From contig NZ_QOKW01000006.1 of NCBI RefSeq assembly GCF_008365375.1, forward strand, positions 124,001 through 188,000: a stretch of DNA of 64,000 bases, read 5' to 3'. Under the pieces are notes generated by a model. That model ran no database searches, was not told the origin of the DNA, and saw only the letters and a program-made list of their open reading frames with translations. This document shows, piece after piece, positions 45,128-53,576 of this stretch. How positions within the stretch are numbered: the first letter of the stretch is position 1; each line of letters starts with the position of its first letter. Source of the DNA: Roseomonas genomospecies 6 (GTDB taxonomy: Bacteria; Pseudomonadota; Alphaproteobacteria; Azospirillales; Azospirillaceae). A program made the translations under genes and the position numbers.

Positions 45128-45143
45128 ACGTTGACGTAAACGT
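45128..45143. promoter_or_regulatory. Candidate MerR/LiuR-type operator with three ACGT cores
   Basis: ACGT occurs at 45128, 45134 and 45140, exactly six bases apart (core TTGACGTAAACGTAA). It lies between the divergent fadD and SCP2 genes. ACGT-repeat sites are known for LiuR-type MerR regulators, and a MerR gene of that type follows fadD. Confidence 0.55.
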
Positions 45144-45201
45144 AATGTCCGCATACTGTCAAGACCGACAAACATGAATCCAAGGGGAGAGAGACCGATC
45201 C

Positions 45202-45510
45202 ATGGTTGAGGACATCCTGCGCGAATTGCAGTCCCGCTCCACCAGCTTCCGCAGCCTGAAGGCCGACGTCCGCTTCGCTCTGGAGGACGGCGAGGCGGTG
45301 CGGGTGAACGCCCGCGAGACGCCCGTCGCCATCGCGCGGGAGGATGCCGGGGCCACCGATCCCGATTGCACCATCCGCATCTCCGCCGAGAACCTGAAGA
45401 AGCTGATGGACGGGCGCCTGAACCCGATGCTGGCCTTCACCATGGGCAAGCTGAAGGTGGACGGCTCCATGGGAGTCGCCATGAAGCTGGCTCAGCTTCT
45501 GGACGATTGA
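45202..45510 (+). CDS. SCP2 sterol-binding domain protein
   Basis: A single 102-residue SCP2 domain with the hydrophobic lipid-binding pattern DCTIRISAENLKKLMDGRLNPMLAFTMGKLKVDG. Such proteins bind acyl chains or sterols and often accompany fatty-acid degradation. GGGGAGAG precedes the ATG. It is divergent from fadD, which fits a lipid-handling role, and is followed 73 bases later by the periplasmic protein gene. Confidence 0.9.
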   Translation: MVEDILRELQSRSTSFRSLKADVRFALEDGEAVRVNARETPVAIAREDAGATDPDCTIRISAENLKKLMDGRLNPMLAFTMGKLKVDGSMGVAMKLAQLLDD

Positions 45511-45583
45511 GCGAAGCAAACGGACGGCTCAAACGGACGGCGGCACCATAAGCCGCCGCCATCATTTCAGGGGGGAACGAACC

Positions 45584-46216
45584 ATGACGCACGCCCTGCG
45601 CGCGGCGCTGGCGGCTGGCGGCCTGCTGCTGTCCATGGCCACGGCGCACGCCGCCGACCCGCGCACGCTGACTTACCGCATTCTGATGGACGACGATCCG
45701 GTCGGCACGGAAACCGTCCGGCTGGAACACCAGGGTGAGGTGACGAAGGTCGCCGTCACCGCCACGACCCGCGTGAAGGTGCTGTTCCTGAATTTCCGCT
45801 ACGACCACAAGCGGGATGAGGTCTGGAAGGGCCGGACCCTGGAGTCCATGAGCGCCCGGACGGACGACGACGGCACGCCCCACGCCGTGGCGATGGTCCG
45901 CCGCGGCTCCGGCTACGCCGTGACCGCGGACGGCAAGGCGGCAGAGGCCGGCGGCGACGCCCTGCCCCTGACGCTGTGGACTCCGGAGGTGCTGACGCGC
46001 CCCACCCTGCTGTCGGTCATCGACGGCAAGCCCTATGCGGTGCGCACCGACCTCGTGGGCAATGAGACGCTGAGCATCGGCGGGCGGGCCGTCCCGGCGC
46101 AGCATCACCGCATCTCCGGCGACGTGGAGCGCGACCTGTGGTTCGACGCGCAGGGCACGTTGCTGAAGACCCGCTTCAAGCGCAGCGGCTACGATGTTAC
46201 CTACATCCTGGACTGA
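45584..46216 (+). CDS. Periplasmic conserved protein (DUF3108/DUF6134 type)
   Basis: The 210-residue protein has a Sec signal peptide ending AHA-ADP, then a beta-rich domain (LTYRILMDDDPVGTETVRLEHQGE, FRYDHKRDEVWKGRTLESM, YDVTYILD) typical of a conserved periplasmic family of unknown function. AGGGGGGAA precedes the ATG. It is in the same direction as the SCP2 gene and could form an operon with it; a lipid link is inference from context only. Confidence 0.8.
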   Translation: MTHALRAALAAGGLLLSMATAHAADPRTLTYRILMDDDPVGTETVRLEHQGEVTKVAVTATTRVKVLFLNFRYDHKRDEVWKGRTLESMSARTDDDGTPHAVAMVRRGSGYAVTADGKAAEAGGDALPLTLWTPEVLTRPTLLSVIDGKPYAVRTDLVGNETLSIGGRAVPAQHHRISGDVERDLWFDAQGTLLKTRFKRSGYDVTYILD

Positions 46217-46239
46217 GATGTGTTCTGCGTGAGGGTGCG

Positions 46240-46524
46240 ATGCCGCTGTTCGTGTTCCCCGACGACCCGTCCTGGAACGAGGAGGCCGATGCCGTGGAGT
46301 TCGCGGTGGAGGTCGGGGAGTATCACGGGCGGGTCTTCGTCCCGCGCCGCGCCCTGCAAAGCCTCGCCGGCCATCTGCCGAAGCCGGACGAGGCGTTGCA
46401 GTATGTCTGCCTGAACCGCCCGGTCTTCGACAAGGCCGTGGAGGCCCGCATCATGGACCGCAAGCTGGACCCAGATGCGAACATCCACCTGACGGCACGG
46501 GATGTGCGGCGGGTGGCGTCGTAG
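46240..46524 (+). CDS. DUF1488-like small protein
   Basis: The 94-residue soluble protein begins MPLFVFPDDPSWNEEADAVEFAVEVG after GAGGGTGCG. The size and the pattern of an acidic N-terminus, a beta-strand VEFAVEV and a later helix with KPDEALQYV fit the DUF1488 group, but the match is tentative. It starts 23 bases after the periplasmic protein and is convergent with the sulfonate transporter gene cluster. Confidence 0.7.
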   Translation: MPLFVFPDDPSWNEEADAVEFAVEVGEYHGRVFVPRRALQSLAGHLPKPDEALQYVCLNRPVFDKAVEARIMDRKLDPDANIHLTARDVRRVAS

Positions 46525-46543
46525 GGGGCCCGGTTCAACAGCG

Positions 46544-47311
46544 TCAAATGCTGTAATTGTCCGCGATCCCCGACCGCAACTGCTCCACTTGCTCGCGGAA
46601 GCCGCCGCTGTCGCGGCCCGGCTCGTTGCGCACGTCCTGCACGATGCGGGCCGGGCTGCCGCCCAGAACGATGATGCGGTCGGCGAGGTGCACGGCCTCT
46701 TCCAGATCGTGCGTGACGAACAGCACCGTTTTGCCCGTCTCGCGGTGGATGCGCAGCAGTTCGTCCTGGAGGCCATGCCGCGTGATGGCGTCGAGCGCTC
46801 CGAACGGCTCGTCCATCAGCAGGATGTCGGGATCGACGGCCAATGCGCGGGCAATGCCGACGCGCTGGCGCTGGCCGCCCGACAGTTCGTAGGGCCAGCG
46901 CCGCCCGTAATCGTCCAGCCGGACGAGGCGCAGCGCGGCGGCCACCCGCTCCTCCCGCTCGGCGGTGCCGATGGGCAGACCTTCCAGACCGAAGCGGACG
47001 TTCTTGGCGACCCGCCGCCAGGGCAGCAGGCGGGCGTCCTGGAAAACGAGGCTGACCGGACGGTGGCCCGGCTTCTTCGTCTCGTGAATGGTGACGGCAC
47101 CGGCGCGCGCCGTGTGCAGCCCGGCGACGACGCGCAGCAGGGTGGACTTGCCGACGCCGGAAGGACCGACGATGGCGACGAAGCTGCCGCGCTCGATGGA
47201 CAGATCCACGTCCACCAGAACCGGCGGAGCCTCGGCGCCATAGCCGATGGCGACGCCCTTCAGGTCGATTACGGCAGACCCGTTCATGTTCGCGCCGTTT
47301 ACTTTTGCCAT
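46544..47311 (-). CDS. ssuB: Sulfonate/taurine ABC transporter ATP-binding protein
   Basis: The 255-residue ATPase has Walker A GPSGVGKST near residue 51, signature LSGGQRQRVGIARAL, Walker B ILLMDEPFGALD and the switch His in VTHDLEEAVHLADR, the typical set of NitT/TauT-family importers for sulfonates, nitrate and related anions. The start at 47311 overlaps the end of the permease gene by 13 bases. It is the last gene of the ssuA-ssuC-ssuB unit. Sulfonate specificity is inferred from the adjacent cys genes. Confidence 0.9.
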   Translation of the reverse strand: MAKVNGANMNGSAVIDLKGVAIGYGAEAPPVLVDVDLSIERGSFVAIVGPSGVGKSTLLRVVAGLHTARAGAVTIHETKKPGHRPVSLVFQDARLLPWRRVAKNVRFGLEGLPIGTAEREERVAAALRLVRLDDYGRRWPYELSGGQRQRVGIARALAVDPDILLMDEPFGALDAITRHGLQDELLRIHRETGKTVLFVTHDLEEAVHLADRIIVLGGSPARIVQDVRNEPGRDSGGFREQVEQLRSGIADNYSI

Positions 47312-48063
47312 GCCAGCACCCGCTGCTGAACCTGCATGAACAGGAAGTCGCACACGCCGTAGAGCGCCGCGATGGTCACCATGTAGAGCACGACGATGTG
47401 CGTGGCGAGCAGGCCGGAGGCATCCGACATGCGCGCGCCCAGGCCGGTGATGCCGAACAGTTCCGCCGCCACCACGGTCATCCAGCCCTGCCCAAGCCCG
47501 GCGCGCACGCCGGACAGGATTCCCGGCAGCGCGCCGGGCAGGACGATCTTGAACAGGCGCGGGATCAGACCGCCCTGCCCGAAGGCGTGGCCCAGCTCGA
47601 TCAGGTCCTTGTCCACCCCGCGCACCGCGCTGTAGGTGGCGTAATAGTTGATCCAGAAGACCGTCAGCGCGATCAGGAAGGTCGCCGCCGCCTCGCTGAC
47701 GCCGAACCAGATGATCGCGAAGGGAATCCAGGCGATGGACGGGATGGGGCGCAACATGCGCACCACCCAGGCCTGGAAGGCGTCCCACACCCCCCAGGTC
47801 GCCGCCGCCGTGCCGAAGGTGATGCCCAGAACGGTGCCGAGCACCAGCCCCGACAGATAGTGCGACAGGCTGGCGAGGACCATCGCCTGCCAGGTGCCGG
47901 ACCGGAACTCCGCCAGGAAGGCGCCGGGCACCGCGCTGGGCGACGGCAGCAGGCCGGCGGGCACGACGCCGCTGCGGGCCAGCGCTTCCCAGGCGAGCAG
48001 GAAAGCGCCGACGCCGAGCGCCGACAGGGCGATGGAGGTGTGGAACTTCAGCGGCTGACGCAT
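47299..48063 (-). CDS. ssuC: Sulfonate/taurine ABC transporter permease
   Basis: The 254-residue protein has six predicted helices and the BPD_transp-type segment ATYSAVRGVDKDLIELGHAFGQGG with EAA-like spacing, plus a Gly-rich FGITGLGARM. This is the membrane component of the NitT/TauT-family importer formed with SsuA and SsuB. It follows the substrate-binding protein gene by 5 bases and overlaps ssuB by 13. Confidence 0.9.
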   Translation of the reverse strand: MRQPLKFHTSIALSALGVGAFLLAWEALARSGVVPAGLLPSPSAVPGAFLAEFRSGTWQAMVLASLSHYLSGLVLGTVLGITFGTAAATWGVWDAFQAWVVRMLRPIPSIAWIPFAIIWFGVSEAAATFLIALTVFWINYYATYSAVRGVDKDLIELGHAFGQGGLIPRLFKIVLPGALPGILSGVRAGLGQGWMTVVAAELFGITGLGARMSDASGLLATHIVVLYMVTIAALYGVCDFLFMQVQQRVLAWQK

Positions 48064-48068
48064 CGCGC

Positions 48069-49100
48069 TTACTTCGCGGCGGCCGCGTCGTAGAAGCGGA
48101 AGTCGAACGCCTCGGCCACCGGAACGGTGCCTTCGGCGGAGCCGATCTCCTTGGCGAAGGCCATCATCTGCTCGACCGCCGGAACCACGCCATGCGGGTC
48201 GGCGACGAACTTGGAGCCCGGCGAGCGGAAGGCGGCCTCCAGCGTGGCCGGTTCCATCAGACCCTTGCCCAGATACTCGTTGGCGACCTTGGCGGAGCGG
48301 GCCGGGTCCTTGGCGATCAGATCGACGGCGCGGATGTGCGCCTTCAGAAGGCGGGTCAACGCCTCGCCATGCTCCTTCACGACCGCGCCGCGGGCGGAAA
48401 CGACCGTGCCGGGCTGGTTCGGGAACATCTCCGCACCGGTCGCCAGCAGGCCGACGTTCGGGTCGACCTTCTGGGTGACGGTCACCGTCGGCTCGCGGAT
48501 CGTCGCGGCGTCGAGCGCGCCGGCCAGCAGGGCCTGCTGCGTCTTCTCGATGCCCATGGAGATGATCTCCACATTGGCCGGGTCGGCCTTCACCACCTTG
48601 AACAGCCAGTGGCGCAGCACCGTGTCCGGAACCGAGCCCGGCGGCTGTGTGCCGATCTTCACCTTGCGGCCCGTGTCGGCGACGAACTTGGCGAAGGACT
48701 CGGCGGTCGCCTTGCCGCCCAGAGCCTTGGCGAACTCGCCGCGGCTGGCGACGACCATCTCTTCCACCGCCGAATTGGCGATGACCGACACGTCCGCCCC
48801 CTTGGAACGGGCGACCAGAACCGGCGCCACGCCCGCATAGAGCAGGTCGATCTTGCCGGCGGCCATCGCCTGGATCGCGTGCGGGCCGGATTCGAACTTG
48901 GTCAGCTTCAGGTCGATGCCCGCCTCGCGCGCCCAGCCTTCCCCTTCCAGGATGAAGAGCGGAGCGGCGGCGAGGATGGGGATGTAGCCGACCTCCAGCT
49001 TCACCGGATCGGCGGCGCGGGCCATGCCAGGGGTGAAGGCGGCCAGGGAGGCGACGGCGGCCACGGCCAGCATCGCGGAGCGTCGGGTCAGGGCGGTCAT
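48069..49100 (-). CDS. ssuA: Sulfonate/taurine ABC transporter substrate-binding protein
   Basis: The 343-residue periplasmic protein has a signal peptide (MTALTRRSAMLAVAAVASLA... ending ARAAD) with twin Arg, then a type 2 periplasmic fold: LEVGYIPILAAAPLFI, ESGPHAIQAMAAGKIDLLYAG and VISMGIEKTQQALLAG. The start at 49100 follows GAGGATGGATCA; the reading to 49172 is rejected. It is the first gene of the importer operon. The upstream region shares a 12-base motif with the cysH promoter region. Confidence 0.9.
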   Translation of the reverse strand: MTALTRRSAMLAVAAVASLAAFTPGMARAADPVKLEVGYIPILAAAPLFILEGEGWAREAGIDLKLTKFESGPHAIQAMAAGKIDLLYAGVAPVLVARSKGADVSVIANSAVEEMVVASRGEFAKALGGKATAESFAKFVADTGRKVKIGTQPPGSVPDTVLRHWLFKVVKADPANVEIISMGIEKTQQALLAGALDAATIREPTVTVTQKVDPNVGLLATGAEMFPNQPGTVVSARGAVVKEHGEALTRLLKAHIRAVDLIAKDPARSAKVANEYLGKGLMEPATLEAAFRSPGSKFVADPHGVVPAVEQMMAFAKEIGSAEGTVPVAEAFDFRFYDAAAAK

Positions 49101-49160
49101 TGATCCATCCTCGCAGGAAATACGCCGTCTATTTAGCACATCTCCTATCGGAAGGAAGAG

Positions 49161-49213
49161 TGAATTGCACATGTCGCAATGATGAAATGAGCCATTTAAC
49201 AGAATAAAATGGC
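49161..49213 (-). promoter_or_regulatory. Candidate control region of ssuA with shared 12-mer and dyad
   Basis: TGAATTGCACAT (49161-49172) is also present upstream of cysH. ATTGC (49164-49168) and GCAAT (49176-49180) form an inverted repeat around it, and GCCATTT (49191-49197) and AAATGGC (49207-49213) form a second dyad. Both features lie 60-115 bases before the ssuA start, where a LysR-type regulator (CysB/Cbl-like) would act. Confidence 0.5.
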
Positions 49214-49221
49214 TAATAATC

Positions 49222-49362
49222 CCCTCTCCCGCCCCGGGAGAGGGTGGCGCCGAAGGCGCCAGGTGAGGGTAAGATCAAGGATCAGGCGCTGATCCGTAGC
49301 CGGCACCCTCACCCTTCCCGCGCTTTGCGCGGGCCCCTTCCCTCTCCCGGGACGGGAGAGGG
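49222..49362. repeat. Large inverted-repeat intergenic element
   Basis: The element carries two near-identical palindromic blocks (CCCTCTCCCG and CGGGAGAGGG at 49222-49244 and again at 49340-49362), with inner arms GGTGAGGGT (49262-49270) and ACCCTCACC. Such modular palindromes are typical of dispersed intergenic repeats in Azospirillum and relatives. It separates ssuA and cysNC, both on the minus strand, and may also act as a transcription terminator or mRNA stabiliser. Confidence 0.75.
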
Positions 49363-49375
49363 AAATCAAGGCCCC

Positions 49376-51250
49376 TTACACCCGGTCGCGCTTCAGGGCG
49401 TTCCGGCCGAACGCGCCGTCCACATAGTCGAGCAGTTCGCCCAGCGCCTCCACGGGGCTGACCTTGCCGGTGTCGATGGTCAGTTCCGGCGATTCCGGTG
49501 CCTCGTAGGGGGCGGAGACGCCGGTGAACTCCGGGATCTCCCCGGCCCGCGCCCGGCGGTACAGGCCCTTGGGGTCGCGCGATTCGCAGGTGGCGAGGTC
49601 GGCGGCCACGTAGACCTCGTGGAAGCGCTCGCCGCCGATGGCCCGCGCCCGCGCGCGGTCGGCCTGGAGCGGCGAGATCAGCGAGGCGATGACCAGCACG
49701 CCCGCGTCCGCGAACAGCTTGGCCGTCTCGGCGACGCGCCGGATGTTCTCCGCCCGGTCCTCCGCCGAGAAGCCCAGCCCGGCGTTCAGCCCGTTGCGGA
49801 CGTTGTCGCCGTCCAGCACGAAGACCTGCCAGCCGCGGTCGAACAGCGCCCGTTCCAGCGCCATCGCCAGCGTGGACTTGCCCGCCCCGGACAGGCCGGT
49901 CAGCCAGAGCACGCCGCCCTTGTGCCCGTTGGCGGCGGAGCGCTCCTCCGCCGTGACGGTGTGCGACACCTCGGTGGTGTTGGCTGACGCGGCGGGACCC
50001 TCGTCCACCTCGACGACGATGCAGCCGCCGACCACGTCGTGGCCGTCGATCAGCACGCCGCGCCCGGTGCGCGACATCTCCGACGCGAGATCGATGGCGA
50101 TCGGCGAGCGGGAGCGCAGGACGACCTCGGCCACCTCGTTGCGGTGGACGGCCTTGGCCGGCGTGCTGGACAGGTCCTCGATGTCGATGACGGCGGTGAT
50201 GCTCTCCACCGTCACGCGGTGTTCCGACGTCGTGATCTTCAGCGTGTAGGTCTTGCCGACCGTCAACGGCTCCGACGTCAGCCAGAAGGCCCGGACGCCC
50301 AGCCGGTGGGTGACGTGCGGCGCCCCTTCCTCATGGTGCGCGATGTGGCCGCGCTCGGCGAAGATGCGCTTGTCCAGCGTGATGCCGACGCTCTGCCCGG
50401 CCTGGGCGGCGACGATGGGCTGGCTGTGGTTCCACCCCTCGATGCTGACCACCGTGGCGGTGGCGCCGGTGGGCGAGAAGCGCAGCGTGTCGCCGACGCG
50501 CAGGCGCCCGCTCTCGATGCGGCCGGCCAGGATGCGGCGGTCGTCGGGCTTGTAGACGTCCTGGAGCGGAAAGCGCAGCGGAAGCTCGGTCGGGGCCTGC
50601 TGCGGGCGGAAGGCGTCCAGCGCCTCCACCACGGTCGGGCCATCGTACCAGGGCGCCTTGTCGGAGCGGGTGACGATGTTGTCGCCGTGGCGCGCCGCGA
50701 TGGGGATCACCGTGGAGGTGTGCAGGCCGAGTTCCGCCAGATAGGCGCGGATCTCCTGCGACACCGCCTCGAACCGGTACTGGTCGAAATCGACCCGGTC
50801 CATCTTGTTCACGGCGACCGCCACCTGACGCACGCCCAGCAGATGCAGCAGGAAGGCGTGGCGCCGCGACTGCTCCAGAGCGCCCTCGGCGGCGTCGATC
50901 ACCAGCAGGGCGGCGTCGGCCTGCGAGGCGCCGGTCACCATGTTCTTCAGGAACTCGGTGTGGCCCGGCGCGTCGATGATGACGTAGGGGCGCTGCTCCG
51001 TCTTGAAGTGGATCTGGGTGGTGTCGATGGTGATGCCCTGGTCGCGCTCGGCCTGGAGCGCGTCCATCACGAAGGCCCATTCGAAGGGCATGCCGCGCTT
51101 GCGGCTCATTTCGTGGACCTGCTCCACCTTGCCGTCGGGCAGGCTGCCGGTGTCGTTCAGCAGGCGCCCGATCAGCGTGGACTTGCCGTGGTCGACATGG
51201 CCGACGATGACGATGCGGAGCTGGCCGTTCAATTCGTTCCGGATATCCAT
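49376..51250 (-). CDS. cysNC: Bifunctional sulfate adenylyltransferase subunit 1/APS kinase (CysN-CysC)
   Basis: The 624-residue protein fuses the GTPase subunit CysN and the APS kinase CysC. CysN has the GTP motifs GHVDHGKST and NKMD; CysC has Walker [11 protein letters not shown], the [10 protein letters not shown] motif and the LISP segment. The fusion corresponds to NodQ/CysNC of rhizobia and Azospirillum. Sulfate is activated to APS with GTP hydrolysis and then phosphorylated to PAPS. It follows cysD by 18 bases. Confidence 0.95.
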   Translation of the reverse strand: MDIRNELNGQLRIVIVGHVDHGKSTLIGRLLNDTGSLPDGKVEQVHEMSRKRGMPFEWAFVMDALQAERDQGITIDTTQIHFKTEQRPYVIIDAPGHTEFLKNMVTGASQADAALLVIDAAEGALEQSRRHAFLLHLLGVRQVAVAVNKMDRVDFDQYRFEAVSQEIRAYLAELGLHTSTVIPIAARHGDNIVTRSDKAPWYDGPTVVEALDAFRPQQAPTELPLRFPLQDVYKPDDRRILAGRIESGRLRVGDTLRFSPTGATATVVSIEGWNHSQPIVAAQAGQSVGITLDKRIFAERGHIAHHEEGAPHVTHRLGVRAFWLTSEPLTVGKTYTLKITTSEHRVTVESITAVIDIEDLSSTPAKAVHRNEVAEVVLRSRSPIAIDLASEMSRTGRGVLIDGHDVVGGCIVVEVDEGPAASANTTEVSHTVTAEERSAANGHKGGVLWLTGLSGAGKSTLAMALERALFDRGWQVFVLDGDNVRNGLNAGLGFSAEDRAENIRRVAETAKLFADAGVLVIASLISPLQADRARARAIGGERFHEVYVAADLATCESRDPKGLYRRARAGEIPEFTGVSAPYEAPESPELTIDTGKVSPVEALGELLDYVDGAFGRNALKRDRV

Positions 51251-51268
51251 GGTCCCAATCCCCGCTTC

Positions 51269-52066
51269 TTACATATAGCCCGAGCTGCGCAGGCGCTCGA
51301 AGCTGTCCTCGGCCTCGTTGTCCATGGCGCGGCCGGCGCGCTCCGGAATGCGGGTCACGACCAGTTCGGCGATGATCTCGTCGATGGTGCCGGCGGTGCT
51401 GTCCACCGGGAAGGTGATGTTCTTCTCGCCCAGCGAGCGGTAGCGCTTGCCGTCCTTGGCGAAGTACAGCGGGACGATGGGAATCCCCTCGCGCTTGGAA
51501 TAGCGCCAGATGTCCAGTTCGGTCCAATGCAGCAGCGGGTGGATGCGAACGTGGGTGCCTTCGTCGAAGCGGGTCTTGTAGTGGTCCCAGAACTCCGCCG
51601 GCTGGTCCTTCACGTCCCAGTCGCCTTCCAGCGAGCGGGGGGAGAAGACGCGCTCCTTGGCGCGGGTCGCCTGCTCGTCGCGGCGGATGCCGACCATGAT
51701 GCCCTGGTACTTGCCGGTGCGCAGAAGGTTCTTCAGCCCCTCCGTCTTGCGGGCGGCGGCGCGGGTCAGCGGCGGCAGGGTCTGGTCCATCTGCTCTTCC
51801 GGCGGGCACTGCTCCACCCGCAGGTCGAGGTCCCATTCCCCGGCGATGCGGTCGCGGAAGTCGTAGACCTCCTGAAGCTCCATCGCGGTGTCGAGCTGGA
51901 CGACCGGGAACGGCACGCGCCCGAAGAACGCCTTGCGGCACAGCCAGAGCAGGACGTTGCTGTCCTTTCCGATCGACCACAGCAGAGCCAGCTTGTCGAT
52001 GCGGTTGTAGGCCTCGCGGAGGATGTAGATGCTCTGGCTCTCAAGATAGTCGAGATCGGCGGTCAT
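51269..52066 (-). CDS. cysD: Sulfate adenylyltransferase subunit 2 (CysD)
   Basis: The 265-residue catalytic subunit makes APS from ATP and sulfate, with an N-terminal PP-loop (LLWSIGKDSNVLLWL) and downstream VVQLDTAMELQEVYDFRDR, the sulfate-adenylyltransferase pattern. The start at 52066 overlaps the cysH stop in an ATGA arrangement. It works as a heterodimer with the CysN part of the next gene. Confidence 0.93.
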   Translation of the reverse strand: MTADLDYLESQSIYILREAYNRIDKLALLWSIGKDSNVLLWLCRKAFFGRVPFPVVQLDTAMELQEVYDFRDRIAGEWDLDLRVEQCPPEEQMDQTLPPLTRAAARKTEGLKNLLRTGKYQGIMVGIRRDEQATRAKERVFSPRSLEGDWDVKDQPAEFWDHYKTRFDEGTHVRIHPLLHWTELDIWRYSKREGIPIVPLYFAKDGKRYRSLGEKNITFPVDSTAGTIDEIIAELVVTRIPERAGRAMDNEAEDSFERLRSSGYM

Positions 52067-52809
52067 GGTGCGGTTCCGGTCTTCGTGAAGGTGTGAATGC
52101 CGCATTCGGTCTTGGCGGTGCCGGCCCATCGGCCCGACCGCGGGTCCGCACCGGGAGCGACACGCTCGGTGCAGGTGAAGCAGCCGATGGACAGGAAGCC
52201 GTCGGCCTCAAGCGGGTGGCGCGGCAGGTTGCGCCGCGCGAATTCCTGGTCGATCCGCTCGCGGTCCCACAGGGCGAGCGGGTTGATCTTGATGCGGCCC
52301 GTGCCCTCTTCCGCCTCGAACAGGGGAAGAGCGGCGCGCGTGGCGGCCTGGAACCGCTTGCGCCCGGTCACCCAGGCGTCGAAGCCCTCCAGCGCGCGGT
52401 CCAGCGGGACCGTCTTGCGCAGATGGCAACAGGCGTCGTGCGAGCGGGTGAACAGCAGGCCGTCGGCGTCCTCCGCCTCCAGATCCGCGTCGGTCGGGCC
52501 GATGGTGCGCACCCCGGTCAGGCCGAGCGCGGACACCAGCTTGTCGCGGTAGCGCAGCGTCTCGCCGAACAGCTTTCCCGTGTTGACGAAGAGCACGGGG
52601 AAGGACGGGTCGGCCTCCGCCGCCATGGCGAGCAGAACCGCGGATTCCGTTCCGAAGGACGACACCACGGCGACGCGGCCGTCGAATTCGTCGCGCAGCA
52701 GCGCGTTCAGAAGCACCGCCCCTTCCAGCCGCCCATAGCGTTCGGCCAGACCCGCCACGCGGTCGGCAGCGCAATCAGATGTCACGGCCTGAGCAAATCC
52801 ATCGAGCAT
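52063..52809 (-). CDS. cysH: Phosphoadenylyl/adenylyl-sulfate reductase (CysH, iron-sulfur type)
   Basis: The enzyme reduces activated sulfate to sulfite with thioredoxin as donor. The 248-residue protein has the PP-loop SSFGTESAVLL and both the CC pair (C127, C128 in HDACCHLRK) and the CxxC pair (C210, C213 in GCFTC) that ligate a 4Fe-4S cluster in APS reductases, plus the catalytic C236 in TECGIH. The iron-sulfur type can use APS. The ATG at 52809 is chosen; a GTG at 52830 is possible. It is the first gene of the cysH-cysD-cysNC unit. Confidence 0.92.
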   Translation of the reverse strand: MLDGFAQAVTSDCAADRVAGLAERYGRLEGAVLLNALLRDEFDGRVAVVSSFGTESAVLLAMAAEADPSFPVLFVNTGKLFGETLRYRDKLVSALGLTGVRTIGPTDADLEAEDADGLLFTRSHDACCHLRKTVPLDRALEGFDAWVTGRKRFQAATRAALPLFEAEEGTGRIKINPLALWDRERIDQEFARRNLPRHPLEADGFLSIGCFTCTERVAPGADPRSGRWAGTAKTECGIHTFTKTGTAP

Positions 52810-52846
52810 GGCCTGTTTGCCTATCCACACAGTGGAGTATTTGTTC

Positions 52847-52911
52847 TGAATTGCACATTAACACCGGTTTTACGGCATTGCAATGCATATACATTGTCTA
52901 GTTGTATTATA
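52847..52911 (-). promoter_or_regulatory. Candidate control region of cysH with shared 12-mer and palindrome
   Basis: TGAATTGCACAT (52847-52858) matches the sequence upstream of ssuA exactly. GCATTGCAATGC (52875-52886) is a perfect 12-bp palindrome, and TATAAT is present on the minus strand at 52906-52911, with a second at 52940-52945. The spacer is markedly AT-rich and lies between divergent cysH and cysG, so it may control both. Confidence 0.5.
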
Positions 52912-53018
52912 GGTTTACGTGAGTTTGTGAAATCTGTTGATTATACCCCGGCATCGCGCTTAAATGCGCCCATGACGCCTATTAACGATATCCTTCGTGT
53001 GCTTTTTGGGGGGCTCCG

Positions 53019-53576
53019 GTGATCCCGGTTGCCCTTGATCCTGCGCATGTGCGGATGGCGCTCGTCGGCCAAGGACCGCTGGCGAAACGCCGCCTCGCCC
53101 AGCTTCTGGAAGGCGGCGCGGCCCCCGCGGTCTATTCACCGGAAGCGGATGCGGAATTGGCGGGCTTGGCCGGTGATGGCCTGCGCCGCGCCCTGCCCTC
53201 GCCCGGCGAATTGGACGACGTGCGGGTGTTGTTCGTCGTCGGGATCGAGGACGAGGCCGCGGCGGCACTCGCCCGTCAGGCGCGGGAGCGGGGCATCCTG
53301 GTGAATGTCGAGGATGTGATTCCCCTCTGTGATTTCCACTCCCCGTCTGTGATACGGCGCGGCGACCTTCTCCTGACCGTCTCCACCGGCGGCAAGAGCC
53401 CGGCTCTGGCCCAGGTTCTCCGCGAGAGGCTGGAGACTCTGTTCCCCGCCGTCTGGGCAGACCGGCTGGTGGAGCTTGCCGCTCTCCGCGACCGGCTGCG
53501 CGGCGCGGGCGCCAAGGGACCCGAGGTTCTGCGCGCCTGCCGGGACCTGATCGCCGCCAAAGGATGGCTGCCATGA
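53019..53576 (+). CDS. cysG: Precorrin-2 dehydrogenase/sirohydrochlorin ferrochelatase domain protein
   Basis: The 185-residue protein corresponds to the N-terminal (CysG-B/Met8p-like) half of siroheme synthase: the NAD-binding region VRMALVGQGPLAKRRLAQLLEGGA and the Asp/Ser-rich FHSPSVIRRGDLLLTVSTGGKSPALA, which is the active-site motif. It makes siroheme from precorrin-2, the cofactor of the sulfite/nitrite reductase encoded three genes downstream. The start is a GTG at 53019 after a run of six G. It overlaps the next gene by 4 bases (ATGA). Confidence 0.88.
   Translation: MIPVALDPAHVRMALVGQGPLAKRRLAQLLEGGAAPAVYSPEADAELAGLAGDGLRRALPSPGELDDVRVLFVVGIEDEAAAALARQARERGILVNVEDVIPLCDFHSPSVIRRGDLLLTVSTGGKSPALAQVLRERLETLFPAVWADRLVELAALRDRLRGAGAKGPEVLRACRDLIAAKGWLP

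Noticed and set aside
52972..53022. A 16-codon ORF MTPINDILRVLFGGLR overlapping the cysG start
   Set aside because: No Shine-Dalgarno is seen and it has no Cys or Met codons that would suggest a sulfur attenuator; it could be chance.
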